Assembly: GCA_023409735.1 (NCBI GenBank)
Contig: JAEYRB010000031.1
Location: 1 to 56,532 of the forward strand
Direction of reading: 5' to 3'
DNA: 56,532 bases
DNA from: Bacillota bacterium
Lineage (GTDB): Bacteria; Bacillota; Clostridia; Acetivibrionales; DTU013
A program made the position numbers and the translations under genes. Below the pieces are notes generated by a model that was not told where the DNA came from, ran no database searches, and was given only the letters and a program-made list of their open reading frames with translations. This document shows positions 17,025 through 25,643 of this stretch, piece after piece (the first letter of the stretch is position 1; every line of letters starts with the position of its first letter).

Positions 17025-17535
17025 GATAATAGGAAGCTTAATTGTAATTTTATCCAGCACCTTTCTGGGATTTACACTTGCTAACGAGTGTAAAAACAGA
17101 CCTGTACAGCTTAGAGAGCTACAGGGCCTTCTCCAGATGTTTGAAAATCAGATAAGTTATCTTTCAGATGTTATAGCAAAAGCATTCGAAAGGATAAGCA
17201 GAGTAAGAGGAAGCAATATTTGTGTTTTTTTCAGCAGAACGGTTGAATTACTAAAGGAGGACACAGCATTGAACGCTCCTCAGGCATGGGAAAAAGCAGT
17301 TAATGAAAATATTAAAAAGACCTCGCTGAATCCTGAAGATAAAGAAATTTTGCTAGCCTTTGGAAAGATGCTGGGAAGTTCTGAACTCGAAGGACAAATT
17401 AAGAATATAAGGCTGACAATGACCCAACTCAAGCTTCAGGAGGAAAAAGCAGAGGCCTGCAGAGTGAAAAATGAAAAAATGTACAGAAGTCTTGGTATAC
17501 TGGGCGGGATTGCGGTAGTAATAGTACTGCTGTAG
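17014..17535 (+). CDS. spoIIIAB: Stage III sporulation protein AB
   Basis: A 173-aa protein with one N-terminal membrane segment (MLFKIIGSLIVILSSTFLGF), a helical central domain resembling GspF-type secretion platform repeats, and a C-terminal hydrophobic anchor (LGILGGIAVVIVLL). It overlaps spoIIIAA by 11 nt with AGGAGA placed inside the upstream gene, implying coupled translation. It is part of the SpoIIIA feeding-tube complex. Confidence 0.95.
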   Translation: MLFKIIGSLIVILSSTFLGFTLANECKNRPVQLRELQGLLQMFENQISYLSDVIAKAFERISRVRGSNICVFFSRTVELLKEDTALNAPQAWEKAVNENIKKTSLNPEDKEILLAFGKMLGSSELEGQIKNIRLTMTQLKLQEEKAEACRVKNEKMYRSLGILGGIAVVIVLL

Positions 17536-17579
17536 CAAGCGTAATAATAAAGAAAACACAAGAAAGGTAGTGCAGTTTG

Positions 17580-17777
17580 ATGGGGGTTGACTTGATTTTT
17601 AAAATCGCAGCTATCGGCATACTTGTAGTAGTGCTAAGTTCCTTGCTTGAAAGCTCTAACCGAAAGGAAATGGCGCTGATGGTAACCTTGGCCGGGCTTG
17701 TCCTTATTCTTATGATGGTAATCAAGGAAATTGCTTTATTATTTAATACAGTTAAGACCTTATTCAATTTGAGCTAA
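17580..17777 (+). CDS. spoIIIAC: Stage III sporulation protein AC
   Basis: A 65-aa, two-helix membrane protein beginning GVDLIFKIAAIGILVVVLSS, with a short polar loop (SSNRKEMA) and a second hydrophobic helix; this is the standard SpoIIIAC form. Either ATG 17580 or TTG 17577 may be used. It lies 45 nt after spoIIIAB, but an abnormal 286-nt gap follows. Confidence 0.94.
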   Translation: MGVDLIFKIAAIGILVVVLSSLLESSNRKEMALMVTLAGLVLILMMVIKEIALLFNTVKTLFNLS

Positions 17778-18063
17778 TCTAGCTAAAATTAAACAATTGT
17801 CCATATGTAAATTTTGCCATATTCAGCTTGGACAACCACTTTTAATATACTGCTGCCAGGCAAGCTGTGACTGATCATAATGAATCACTTGCAAGAGACT
17901 GGATAATAGCTGGTTCATAGCGAATCACTTTCGGTAGACAAGCTACTGTAGACCACCCGCCATAAGCCGATGACAAAAGCACTTTGCAGTAGGTCACCTA
18001 AAAAACAGCTGTTCATACAGGCGTTAATTATATAGAGAGTACAGGGTTCTAAAGGTGAGAGAT
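17778..18063. other. Unusual intra-operon gap between spoIIIAC and spoIIIAD
   Basis: These genes are normally almost adjacent. Here 286 nt without a gene separate them. It contains inverted repeats TTGTCC/GGACAA (about 17796-17835) and CTACTG/CAGTAG (about 17943-17992), and a direct repeat GAATCACTT (17882-17890 and 17922-17930). It may be a decayed insertion or a structured RNA. None of the local families A-F is clearly present. Confidence 0.6.
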
Positions 18064-18450
18064 ATGCAGATATTTCAGATAGTTGGAATAGGCGTCGTCG
18101 CTACAATACTGATATTGGTCATTAAGAGGCACAGCCCCGAAACTGCTGTTCAGGTCAGCATTTTAACCGGAATAGTGATATTTATACTTATAGCCTCAAA
18201 GCTGTCAGCAGTAATCGATCTTTTGAAGAATTATGCAGACAAAGCCGACATAAAGCCGATTTATTTTACTATTGTTTTAAAGATAACCGGCATAGCGTAT
18301 ATCGCGGAATTTGGTGCAGAGGTGTGCAGAGATGCCGGGGAAGGCTCTATAGCATCAAAGATTGAACTAGCTGGAAAAATAACAATTATAGTTATGGCTG
18401 TGCCAATAATCTCATCTCTGCTTGATCTGATCATTAAGATAATGCCTTAA
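18064..18450 (+). CDS. spoIIIAD: Stage III sporulation protein AD
   Basis: A 128-aa membrane protein with three to four hydrophobic segments and the typical IKRHSPETAVQVSILTGIVIF start region. The central ITGIAYIAEFGAEVCRDAGE block is conserved in SpoIIIAD. The ATG at 18064 follows AAGGTGAG closely. It is a channel component alongside AC and AE. Confidence 0.95.
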   Translation: MQIFQIVGIGVVATILILVIKRHSPETAVQVSILTGIVIFILIASKLSAVIDLLKNYADKADIKPIYFTIVLKITGIAYIAEFGAEVCRDAGEGSIASKIELAGKITIIVMAVPIISSLLDLIIKIMP

Positions 18451-18476
18451 GATCAAAAGCTTTATAGGAGGCTGTA

Positions 18477-19841
18477 ATGAAGAAGCTTTACAAAAGAACA
18501 ATCAAAACTATAATCATAAGAATAATGATAGTCTTTGCTGTCTGTATGGCATCACAACAGCTTTTAGTAATAGGACCCCAATCATATGCTATTGAAGAAA
18601 GTAATGCAATACCAGAATCCTCTGTGGAGAAAGAAAGCTATGCACAGACAAACAATGCGGTTGAGACACAAGATCATGCCATTGATGAAAGCAGTGTTCA
18701 ACAAAAAAGCTATGCTGATACAGAAAACTCTGAAGAGGAAGACAGCAGGAATAAAATTGTCGAGCAGCAGTCGGAGACAGCCGGACTTAATGAGATCATT
18801 GATAAAATTGACATATATTCAGATGAGGAAACAAAGCAGCTCCTTGAAGATTATAACCCGGAGAAAATAGTATCAGATGCTGTAAAAGGAAGACTTGAAT
18901 TAAGTCCTAAGGGACTTTTAAACAGTCTCCTCAGGTATCTTTTTAAAGAACTATACAAAAATATGGATATCCTCATAAAGCTTGCCGTCCTTATAGTAAT
19001 TTGCTCTTTGCTGAAAAACCTTCAAACAGCTTTTTTAAGTGAAGGCACCAGTGAAATAGCGTTTTATGTATGCTACATAGTGATCATATCAATTTTGCTT
19101 GTAAGCTTTAGTACGGCAGTAAAGCTGTGTTCGGGAATTATAAATGACATGGTAAATTTTATGCATGCAATTATGCCTGTTTTGGTTACTCTTTTGATCT
19201 CGGGGGGCAGCATTACAACAGGTGGTGTAATTCAGCCACTCTTAATAACAGTTGTTGAGCTATCGGCAACCTTAATTAAAACAGTGTTTCTGCCGCTCAT
19301 TTATTTATCGGCCATCATAACTATAATAAATAACATTTCCGACAAGATACAGCTCGCAAAATTAGCAGCTTTCATTAAACAGATCACAACATGGGCAATC
19401 GGCTGTGTATTGACGATTTTTATAGCAATAGTCTCAATCCAGGGAACACTTGGTGCTGTTGTAGATGGAGTTACTACGAAAACAGCAAAATTTGCTATCA
19501 GCACCTTTATACCTATAGTTGGGAAAACCTTATCTGATGCTGCTGACACAGTAATAGGCTGCACACTTCTCATAAAGAATGCAGCAGGAATATTGACAAT
19601 GATAGGTGTTTTGACGATTTGCATCGTTCCGCTTATAAAGATAATAGCCCTGGTTGGATTATATAAAGCTGCCGGTGCACTTCTTGAACCTTTAGCAGAT
19701 AAAAGGATAAGCAATTGTATAAGTGATGTGGCAGGCTCAATGCTGCAACTGTTTGCACTCTCAGCGGCAGTATCCTTAATGTTTCTGATATCAGTAACAG
19801 TACTTATAAGTGCAGGAAACGTGTCAGCAATGCTGAGATAG
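18477..19841 (+). CDS. spoIIIAE: Stage III sporulation protein AE, with N-terminal duplication
   Basis: A 454-aa integral membrane protein, larger than the usual ~390 aa. A signal-type segment (about 10-35) is followed by a polar extracytoplasmic stretch. Two degenerate units occur there (ESSVEKESYAQTNNA and ESSVQQKSYADTENS, roughly residues 47-90). From about 150 there are at least eight hydrophobic helices forming the conserved SpoIIIAE core. The extra acidic repeats account for the added length and may arise from slippage. The gene is co-directional with AD (26-nt gap) and AF. Confidence 0.95.
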   Translation: MKKLYKRTIKTIIIRIMIVFAVCMASQQLLVIGPQSYAIEESNAIPESSVEKESYAQTNNAVETQDHAIDESSVQQKSYADTENSEEEDSRNKIVEQQSETAGLNEIIDKIDIYSDEETKQLLEDYNPEKIVSDAVKGRLELSPKGLLNSLLRYLFKELYKNMDILIKLAVLIVICSLLKNLQTAFLSEGTSEIAFYVCYIVIISILLVSFSTAVKLCSGIINDMVNFMHAIMPVLVTLLISGGSITTGGVIQPLLITVVELSATLIKTVFLPLIYLSAIITIINNISDKIQLAKLAAFIKQITTWAIGCVLTIFIAIVSIQGTLGAVVDGVTTKTAKFAISTFIPIVGKTLSDAADTVIGCTLLIKNAAGILTMIGVLTICIVPLIKIIALVGLYKAAGALLEPLADKRISNCISDVAGSMLQLFALSAAVSLMFLISVTVLISAGNVSAMLR

Positions 19842-19853
19842 GGGGCACAAGCT

Positions 19854-20504
19854 ATGATGGAGTTTATGAAGCAGTGGATCATTAACATTGTCGCATTAGT
19901 ACTGTTCATTGTATTGATCGAGATACTGCTTCCCAGCGGGAAAATGAAAAAGTACGTCAGCCTTGCCACGGGAACAATTTTGATAATAGCTATTATTTGT
20001 CCGATAATTGAGTTCTTTGGAAAGAATTCTGATATGGACACAATACAAATAATCAATGGAAATACATTAGATAAGAAGCAGATACAATATGACAGCCAGA
20101 TGCTTGAGGAAGAGCAGATGAACCAGATAATAGAGGTCTATAGAAATAAAATTATACAACAGATGGTACAGAGTGTTGAAGAGATCGATGGAGTTAAAGC
20201 TGCAGAAGCTGACATTATTTTTAATGAGGATTACAACTCGCAGACCTTTGGAGAAATTAAGCGGGCATATATTTATGTAGGTTTGGCAGAGGAGAAGGAT
20301 GGTGGTAAGAAGAATAGCAAAATAGATACAGAAAGCACAGTCTCTATAAGCAAGGTGCAAAAAGTGGTTATTGGAAAGGACATAACAGTAAGAGGTTCTG
20401 AAGATGACATTGACCCCAAAATAAAGAAATGTATTTCAGAGAAAATTTCCGGGACCTTTGGAGTAAATGCTGAGAATATAATAATTTCACAATTGGAGGA
20501 GTGA
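19854..20504 (+). CDS. spoIIIAF: Stage III sporulation protein AF
   Basis: A 216-aa protein with two N-terminal membrane helices (about 8-26 and 36-54) and a soluble C-terminal domain with the ring-building-motif-like fold. Conserved features include PSGKMKKYVSLATG between the helices and VEEIDGVKAAEADIIFNED. Position five... of the operon order AA-AH is kept, with short spacing to AE (12 nt) and AG (4 nt). Confidence 0.93.
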   Translation: MMEFMKQWIINIVALVLFIVLIEILLPSGKMKKYVSLATGTILIIAIICPIIEFFGKNSDMDTIQIINGNTLDKKQIQYDSQMLEEEQMNQIIEVYRNKIIQQMVQSVEEIDGVKAAEADIIFNEDYNSQTFGEIKRAYIYVGLAEEKDGGKKNSKIDTESTVSISKVQKVVIGKDITVRGSEDDIDPKIKKCISEKISGTFGVNAENIIISQLEE

Positions 20505-20508
20505 GGTT

Positions 20509-21102
20509 ATGGATATAATAAAAAAGATTAAAGACATAATTACCGGACAGAGTAAAAGAAAACTTATTGAGAACACGGCAATAGTCATTATAATAGGCAT
20601 AATAATTATTATAGCCGGAGGAAGTATTTTTGGAGGGAAAAAGGCAGAGAACAGGCAGTCAGGTCAAGCAGCTTCTGATGCACCAAAGCCTGAGACTGAA
20701 TATACGTCGGCTACTGATGCTGAGAAAAAGCTGAAATATCTGTTGTCACAGGTAAAAGGCGCCGGAAGGGTAGATGTTATGATCACTTACTCGACCTCCA
20801 GTGAAGAGGTAGCAGCATATGATACGAAAAATAACAGAAGCAGTACTGAAGAAAAGGATAATCAGGGAGGTACACGCGTTGTAAGCGAAGAGGAGGTTGA
20901 AAGCACTATTGCTTATGAGGAGAACGGAGATGGTAAAAAGGAACCTGTTATTCTGAAAAAACTCGAGCCTGAGATAAGAGGCGTACTTGTTGTGGCGGAA
21001 GGTGCCGATAGCATAGCAGTTAGAGAAAGATTGACCAGCGCCGTTACAGTAGCACTGGATGTTCCTGTACACCGGGTTCAGGTGGTACAAAGGAAAAGGT
21101 GA
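20509..21102 (+). CDS. spoIIIAG: Stage III sporulation protein AG
   Basis: A 197-aa protein with one N-terminal membrane helix (about 24-42) and an extracytoplasmic ring-forming domain. The segment LKYLLSQVKGAGRVDVMITY is diagnostic, and the C-terminus PEIRGVLVVAEGADS...VHRVQVV is the ring-building motif. SpoIIIAG forms a large ring in the mother-cell side of the channel. It is followed by an atypical 363-nt repeat-filled gap before AH. Confidence 0.95.
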   Translation: MDIIKKIKDIITGQSKRKLIENTAIVIIIGIIIIIAGGSIFGGKKAENRQSGQAASDAPKPETEYTSATDAEKKLKYLLSQVKGAGRVDVMITYSTSSEEVAAYDTKNNRSSTEEKDNQGGTRVVSEEEVESTIAYEENGDGKKEPVILKKLEPEIRGVLVVAEGADSIAVRERLTSAVTVALDVPVHRVQVVQRKR

Positions 21103-21132
21103 CTAAGATAACGCGGGATAAAGTCCGAAAAC

Positions 21133-21393
21133 CTTGTTGAAACATAACTAGGGCTGGTTGTTTTGTATCGCTCTTTGTATGTTGTAGAGGAAAATCGTGC
21201 TGTCACACTTAACATACTTACTCTTCGCCCATGCATCCTGGTAAGAAAATATTTCTACAACCGAAATATTTTCTTTGAATATACGCGTTATAACAAGGCA
21301 TACAAGATGCCTTGTTGAAACGGTGCCATAGTAAGAAAATGTTTCTACAACCGAAACATTTTCTTTGAATTTAACCGTTATAAACAACCCTAG
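21133..21393. repeat. Nested repeat cluster (families A, B, E) inside the spoIIIA operon
   Basis: The gap between spoIIIAG and AH holds several palindromes. Outer arms are CTAGGG(ctgg)TTGTTT (21148-21163) and AAACAACCCTAG (21382-21393). Inside are family E (21151-21242; GTATGTT...AACATAC hairpin), B copy 1 (AGAAAATATTTC 21244-21255 with GAAATATTTTCT 21263-21274), family A (AACAAGGCAT 21292-21301 with ATGCCTTGTT 21307-21316) and B copy 2 (21334-21345 with 21353-21364). The boundary elements suggest successive insertions. Confidence 0.75.
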
Positions 21394-21465
21394 ACATGAA
21401 TATATTATCTATTGAGTGGGACATAAAAGTTAATTCATAAGCATTCTCATAAAGGGGGCAGAGGA

Positions 21466-22050
21466 ATGATGGTGTTTAAAAGGAAACAGATTATTATTTT
21501 GGCATTGATACTGGTGATCGTTGTGGCAGGGTACTTACAGTATAGCTACAAACGGGGAAGTACTTCAGCTGATTTGGATGGGCTTGGTGAAGCTGTGTAT
21601 GTTGACAGTGAGATTGAAAATGGAGATTTGGCTGATTCTGATTCCGCATTACAGGAGGATGAAAATGTACAGAGCAATGCAGTCGCATCTCAGAAAGCCG
21701 AGAATTACTTTACTCAGGCAAGAATGGATAAGGAACAGAGCATAAGTGAAAACAGTGAAGCATTTAAGGCTATTACCGAGGATGCCAATGCAAGTGAAGA
21801 AATAAAGGCAGAGGCATATGATAAGATGATCGCAATGACAACTAATGCTAACAAAGAAACCAGAATAGAAACCTTAATAAATAAAATGGGGTTTGATGAT
21901 AGTCTGGTAATATTTGCAGATAACGGTAGCATAGACATCGTAGTAAAAACACCAAGTCTTACCACAGCACAGGCTGCACAGATTACAGATATTGTTACAA
22001 GACATGCTGACGCGTCTGTAGATGATATACATATAAAAATGATGTTTTAA
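21466..22050 (+). CDS. spoIIIAH: Stage III sporulation protein AH
   Basis: A 194-aa bitopic protein: short cytoplasmic KRKQ start, membrane helix at about 9-26, acidic linker, then the YscJ/FliF-like ring domain (QARMDKEQSISENSEAFKAI through the DIVVKTPSLTTAQAAQI strand). SpoIIIAH pairs with forespore SpoIIQ across the intermembrane space. The repeat cluster upstream may alter its expression relative to AG. Confidence 0.95.
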   Translation: MMVFKRKQIIILALILVIVVAGYLQYSYKRGSTSADLDGLGEAVYVDSEIENGDLADSDSALQEDENVQSNAVASQKAENYFTQARMDKEQSISENSEAFKAITEDANASEEIKAEAYDKMIAMTTNANKETRIETLINKMGFDDSLVIFADNGSIDIVVKTPSLTTAQAAQITDIVTRHADASVDDIHIKMMF

Positions 22051-22120
22051 CATAGACAGATAATTATCACAAAAAGAGAAATTATCAGCAGTAGCTCCTA
22101 TAGTAAATTTGAAAGGTTAA

Positions 22121-22230
22121 TTTGGGCATTTGTGATGTATCATTATTTAAACTAAGCAGCATACCTATGTAACCGGCAGTACATCATTCGTGTTGCTGAA
22201 TTATTTTAACTAATATCGCAAATGCCTAAA
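22121..22230. repeat. MITE-like element, family F copy 1
   Basis: About 110 bp with terminal inverted repeats: GGGCATTTGTGATGTAT (22124-22140) against the complement of ATATCGCAAATGCCTAA (22213-22229). The same termini bound 40249-40368, but the interior differs. No coding capacity. Confidence 0.65.
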
Positions 22231-22315
22231 GTCAATAATGAATTTACTTTGTTTTGTGCTCATGTTATAATACATATTATGATTATAGCCGCTGATACGT
22301 TATTGGAGGTATAGT

Positions 22316-22720
22316 ATGGAAGAAAACGTTCAAAGTGTGGTAAATGATATAGGTGTCATAAAAATAACCGATGAGGTAGTTGCAATAATTGCCGGTATCG
22401 CTGCCACTGATGTGCCAGGTGTCACAGGAATGAGCGTCGGTATTGCAGGCGGAATAGCCGAAGCTCTTGGACGTAAGAATCTTGCCAAAGGCGTAAAGGT
22501 TGAAGTTGGAGAAAGGGAAGCGGCTATTGACCTCTTTATAATCGTCGAATATGGCTACCGTATCCCTGAGGTAGCATGGACCATTCAGGAGAAGGTTAAG
22601 CAGGCTGTTGAGGAAATGACAGGCCTGAACGTAATAGAAGTAAATATACACATTCAAGGAGTTAACATAGAGAGGGAACATAAAAAAGAACTGCCTGAAG
22701 AGCAGACAAAGTTGAAGTGA
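22316..22720 (+). CDS. Asp23/Gls24 family envelope stress protein
   Basis: A 134-aa Asp23-domain protein (ITDEVVAIIAGIAATDVPGV, with the later EYGYRIPEVAWTIQEKVKQAVEEMTGL). In staphylococci Asp23 is membrane-tethered through AmaP and reports cell-envelope stress. Here amaP and a DUF2273 gene follow directly, completing the known trio. It has GGAGGT before the ATG and a terminator after the stop. Confidence 0.93.
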   Translation: MEENVQSVVNDIGVIKITDEVVAIIAGIAATDVPGVTGMSVGIAGGIAEALGRKNLAKGVKVEVGEREAAIDLFIIVEYGYRIPEVAWTIQEKVKQAVEEMTGLNVIEVNIHIQGVNIEREHKKELPEEQTKLK

Positions 22721-22733
22721 AAACGTAATTATT

Positions 22734-22758
22734 AATAAACCCAGTAAGGGTTTATTTT
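22734..22758 (+). terminator. Rho-independent terminator after asp23-like gene
   Basis: AATAAACCC-agtaa-GGGTTTATT followed by a T run. It partly separates the abundant asp23-like message from amaP. Confidence 0.9.
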
Positions 22759-22852
22759 TTTTGGAAAATACAATATAATATAAATTAATAGTAAGTGGCT
22801 AAAATTGTTATTAAAACTAAAGACAAAATAGTAATTAGAGAGGGGAAAGCTT

Positions 22853-23413
22853 ATGAACATTTTTTTTAGGATACTGCTTGCTGTTTATGCGTTTTTTATG
22901 GCAGTAATTTCTGCTGTAGCGATGTATCTGGCAGTAAGTACAAAGATGTTATACGGTGCCTTGGATTTATTTAGGGATATTCTCTATGGAAATTCTGCCA
23001 CAAGCTATCGTATAGCAATTTTCATTATTTCTCTTATATTCTTTACTTTAAGCGTAATGTTCCTGCTCTCAGGTGTAAAAAGCAATAAGGATAAAAGAGC
23101 GGTCACTAAGCATACTAATATAGGCGAAATAAGAATTTCTCTTAATTCAATTGAAAATATAGCCTTTACTGCATCGAAAAAGGTAAACGGCGTAAGGGAT
23201 TCGAAGATATCGGTAGCAAAGCTTGAGGATGGTGTTAATATAGAAGCCAGAATCGTCATTATGCCTGATCTGAGTATACCGATAATATCTGAGGATGTGC
23301 AGGGAAGAGTTAAGAAGTCAGTGGAGGAAGCATCAGGTGTTATTGTAAAGCAGGTAAAAGTAATAGTTGAAAACATATATTCCGGGGCGATATATAAAGC
23401 CAGAGTAGAATAG
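22853..23413 (+). CDS. amaP: Alkaline shock response membrane anchor protein AmaP
   Basis: A 186-aa protein with two N-terminal membrane helices (about 4-28 and 52-74). A cytoplasmic domain distantly resembling Asp23 (GEIRISLNSIENIAFTASKK... IVKQVKVIVENI) follows. This is the AmaP layout that anchors Asp23 to the membrane. AGAGAGGGG precedes its ATG. It is followed 13 nt later by the DUF2273 gene. Confidence 0.9.
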   Translation: MNIFFRILLAVYAFFMAVISAVAMYLAVSTKMLYGALDLFRDILYGNSATSYRIAIFIISLIFFTLSVMFLLSGVKSNKDKRAVTKHTNIGEIRISLNSIENIAFTASKKVNGVRDSKISVAKLEDGVNIEARIVIMPDLSIPIISEDVQGRVKKSVEEASGVIVKQVKVIVENIYSGAIYKARVE

Positions 23414-23426
23414 GAGGCGATCAGAT

Positions 23427-23657
23427 ATGAACCTTGAGAAATTATTAACATTCTACAATGGCCACAAAGGCGGAATTAACGGCGCCGGCATAGGATTTTT
23501 CATTGCTGTTATGATTTTGCTGCTTGGCTTTATTAAGGTGCTTTTCATTGCAATATTAGCCGGCCTGGGGTATTATATTGGGAAAAGGATCAGTGAAGAT
23601 AAGGATTATTTAAAAAATCTCCTGGACAGAGTATTACCGCCGGGAACATACAGATGA
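23427..23657 (+). CDS. DUF2273 small membrane protein
   Basis: A 76-aa protein with two adjacent hydrophobic helices (about 16-55, GIGFFIAVMILLLGFIKVLFIAILAGLGYYIGKR), matching DUF2273 proteins that travel with Asp23 and AmaP. Function unknown, presumed to belong to the same membrane complex. Confidence 0.9.
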   Translation: MNLEKLLTFYNGHKGGINGAGIGFFIAVMILLLGFIKVLFIAILAGLGYYIGKRISEDKDYLKNLLDRVLPPGTYR

Positions 23658-23752
23658 ATATTACACAAGTCTGCCTGAAGCAATTATATGAACCTGACAA
23701 AACAGTATATGTTTACAGGAATGAATTGGGCTGGATATGAGGAGGAAATTGA

Positions 23753-24184
23753 ATGGGACGAAGAGCCTCCAGAGAAATGGCTATGAAGCTCTTATATCAG
23801 ATGGAAATACAAAAAGACGACAGGGAGAACCAGAAGGCAATCTTTTTTGATGAAAATGATCTTCAGGAAAAGGATAAAAATTATATCAATGATGTTGTTG
23901 ATGGCGTATTCAATAATATAGAACATATAAACAATATTATTGAAATACATTCAAAGGGGTGGAAAATCGGGAGGATCTCAAAGGTAGATTTATCGATATT
24001 ACGCCTTAGTATTTATGAGATTTGCTATAGAGAAGATATACCTGACAATGTTTCCATAAATGAAGCTGTTGAGCTTGCAAAGAAGTATAGTAACGAGGAT
24101 GCGGGTGCTTTTATCAATGGTATCTTAAGTAAGGTCCCGCAAGAAGGCAAAGCATCGGCTCATAAGGCAGACAACGGGGAATGA
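23753..24184 (+). CDS. nusB: Transcription antitermination factor NusB
   Basis: NusB binds boxA RNA with S10 and supports rRNA antitermination. The 143-aa all-helical protein starts GRRASREMAMKLLYQME, and its C-terminal half has the conserved WKIGRISKVDLSILRLSIYEICYRED and NEAVELAKKYSNEDAGAFINGIL blocks. It lies 1 nt before xseA. The folD gene often found between nusB and xseA is missing here. Confidence 0.96.
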   Translation: MGRRASREMAMKLLYQMEIQKDDRENQKAIFFDENDLQEKDKNYINDVVDGVFNNIEHINNIIEIHSKGWKIGRISKVDLSILRLSIYEICYREDIPDNVSINEAVELAKKYSNEDAGAFINGILSKVPQEGKASAHKADNGE

Positions 24185-24185
24185 T

Positions 24186-25409
24186 ATGCCAATAAAAAGT
24201 ATTTTGACAGTCTCTGAAATAAATAAATACATCAAGGATCTGGTTTCAAATGATCTGATACTTTCTGGTATTTGGGTTAAGGGTGAGATATCAAATTTTA
24301 AAAATCATTATTCCGGACATTTATATTTTACTCTAAAGGATGAAAAGTCAGTGCTGAAGTGTGTGATGTTTAGATCCAATGCTTCAGCTCTTCGTTTTGT
24401 GCCTGAAAACGGAATGAAAATGATCGTACGAGGCTATGTTTCCGTATTTGAACGCGATGGACAATATCAGCTCTATGTTGAAGAAATGCAGCCTGATGGT
24501 GTAGGAGCACTTTACGTGGCATTTGAAAAACTCAAGCAGAAGCTTGCTGCCGAAGGGCTTTTCGATGAAGCTAGAAAAAAAAGGCTGCCATATATGCCAA
24601 GCTCCATTGGTGTAATAACCTCATCTACAGGTGCTGTGATCAGGGATATTATTAATGTGCTGAGCAGAAGATTTTATAATGTAAATATAAAGCTTTACCC
24701 GGTCCAGGTTCAAGGCGAGCAAGCAGCAGGACAGATCGCGGCAGCAGTAAGAAGGCTGAACCAACTAAAAAATGTTGACGTAATAATAGTCGCGCGCGGA
24801 GGAGGCTCTCTTGAAGAGCTATGGGCTTTTAACGAGGAAGTAGTTGCAAGAAGTATTTACGAGTCAGATATACCTGTAATTTCAGCTGTAGGTCATGAGA
24901 CTGACTTCACAATATCGGACTTTGTTGCAGATATGAGGGCACCGACACCGTCAGCGGCAGCGGAGCTTGCAATGCCTGAACTGACAATCATACAAAATAA
25001 GCTGGATACCTTAGGGATGCGCCTGCGTAATGGTGTAACAAAAAAGATATCCATGGAAAGACTTATTTTGAAGAGACTAAGCGAAAGCACAGTCTTTAAA
25101 CAGCCTTATAATAAAGTCTATCAGGAACGTATGCTGGTGGATGTGCAGAAAAGATATATGAACAAGGCACTTGCAGCACTTGAGAGCGGATACAGAAACA
25201 GGTTGTCACTTCTGGCCGCAAGGCTTGACTCATTAAGTCCGCTGAACTCTCTGGCAAGAGGTTATAGTATAGTTAAGAAAAAAAAGGATGATATTCTGGT
25301 TAAATCAGTGAAGTCAGTTAAAATCGGAGACAGGTTGGTTGTCCAGGTTACAGATGGAGGCCTGGAATGTGTAGTAGATAGTATCGAGGGGGATGAAAAT
25401 AATGAATGA
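24186..25409 (+). CDS. xseA: Exodeoxyribonuclease VII large subunit
   Basis: XseA with XseB degrades single-stranded DNA to oligonucleotides. The 407-aa protein has an N-terminal OB fold (about 1-100; ISNFKNHYSGHLYFTLKD), the catalytic domain with ARGGGSLEELWAFNEE, VGHETDFTISDFVADMRAPTPSAAAE, and a coiled C-terminal part ending LARGYSIVKK. It overlaps the preferred xseB start by 8 nt. Confidence 0.96.
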   Translation: MPIKSILTVSEINKYIKDLVSNDLILSGIWVKGEISNFKNHYSGHLYFTLKDEKSVLKCVMFRSNASALRFVPENGMKMIVRGYVSVFERDGQYQLYVEEMQPDGVGALYVAFEKLKQKLAAEGLFDEARKKRLPYMPSSIGVITSSTGAVIRDIINVLSRRFYNVNIKLYPVQVQGEQAAGQIAAAVRRLNQLKNVDVIIVARGGGSLEELWAFNEEVVARSIYESDIPVISAVGHETDFTISDFVADMRAPTPSAAAELAMPELTIIQNKLDTLGMRLRNGVTKKISMERLILKRLSESTVFKQPYNKVYQERMLVDVQKRYMNKALAALESGYRNRLSLLAARLDSLSPLNSLARGYSIVKKKKDDILVKSVKSVKIGDRLVVQVTDGGLECVVDSIEGDENNE

Positions 25410-25626
25410 TGAACTTTCTTTTGAAAAGGCTGTCGAAGAACTTGAGCTTATTGTAAAAAAACTAGAGAAGGGTGAGTTATCCCTCGATGATTCGATCGAG
25501 TGCTTCAAAAGAGGTGTCGAGCTTACAAAGTACTGCAATAAAAGACTTGATGAAGCTGAACGCAGCATAACTATGCTGATCGAAGATGACACAGGTAATG
25601 TAAGTGAAAAAGAAATAACTGTGTAG
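25402..25626 (+). CDS. xseB: Exodeoxyribonuclease VII small subunit
   Basis: A 74-aa three-helix protein with the family core LSFEKAVEELELIVKKLEKG and LSLDDSIECFKRGVELTKYC. Six XseB chains wrap the XseA coiled coils in the holoenzyme. The ATG at 25402 is preferred because GAGGGGG is about 10 nt away; the ATG at 25393 sits within that ribosome site. Confidence 0.94.
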   Translation: MNDELSFEKAVEELELIVKKLEKGELSLDDSIECFKRGVELTKYCNKRLDEAERSITMLIEDDTGNVSEKEITV

Positions 25627-25643
25627 ATGTATTGGAGGTAGCA

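Noticed and set aside
19301..20056. 251-codon open frame antisense to spoIIIAE/AF
   Set aside because: A mirror of a membrane-protein gene; no ribosome site and low-complexity Ile/Ser/Thr content.
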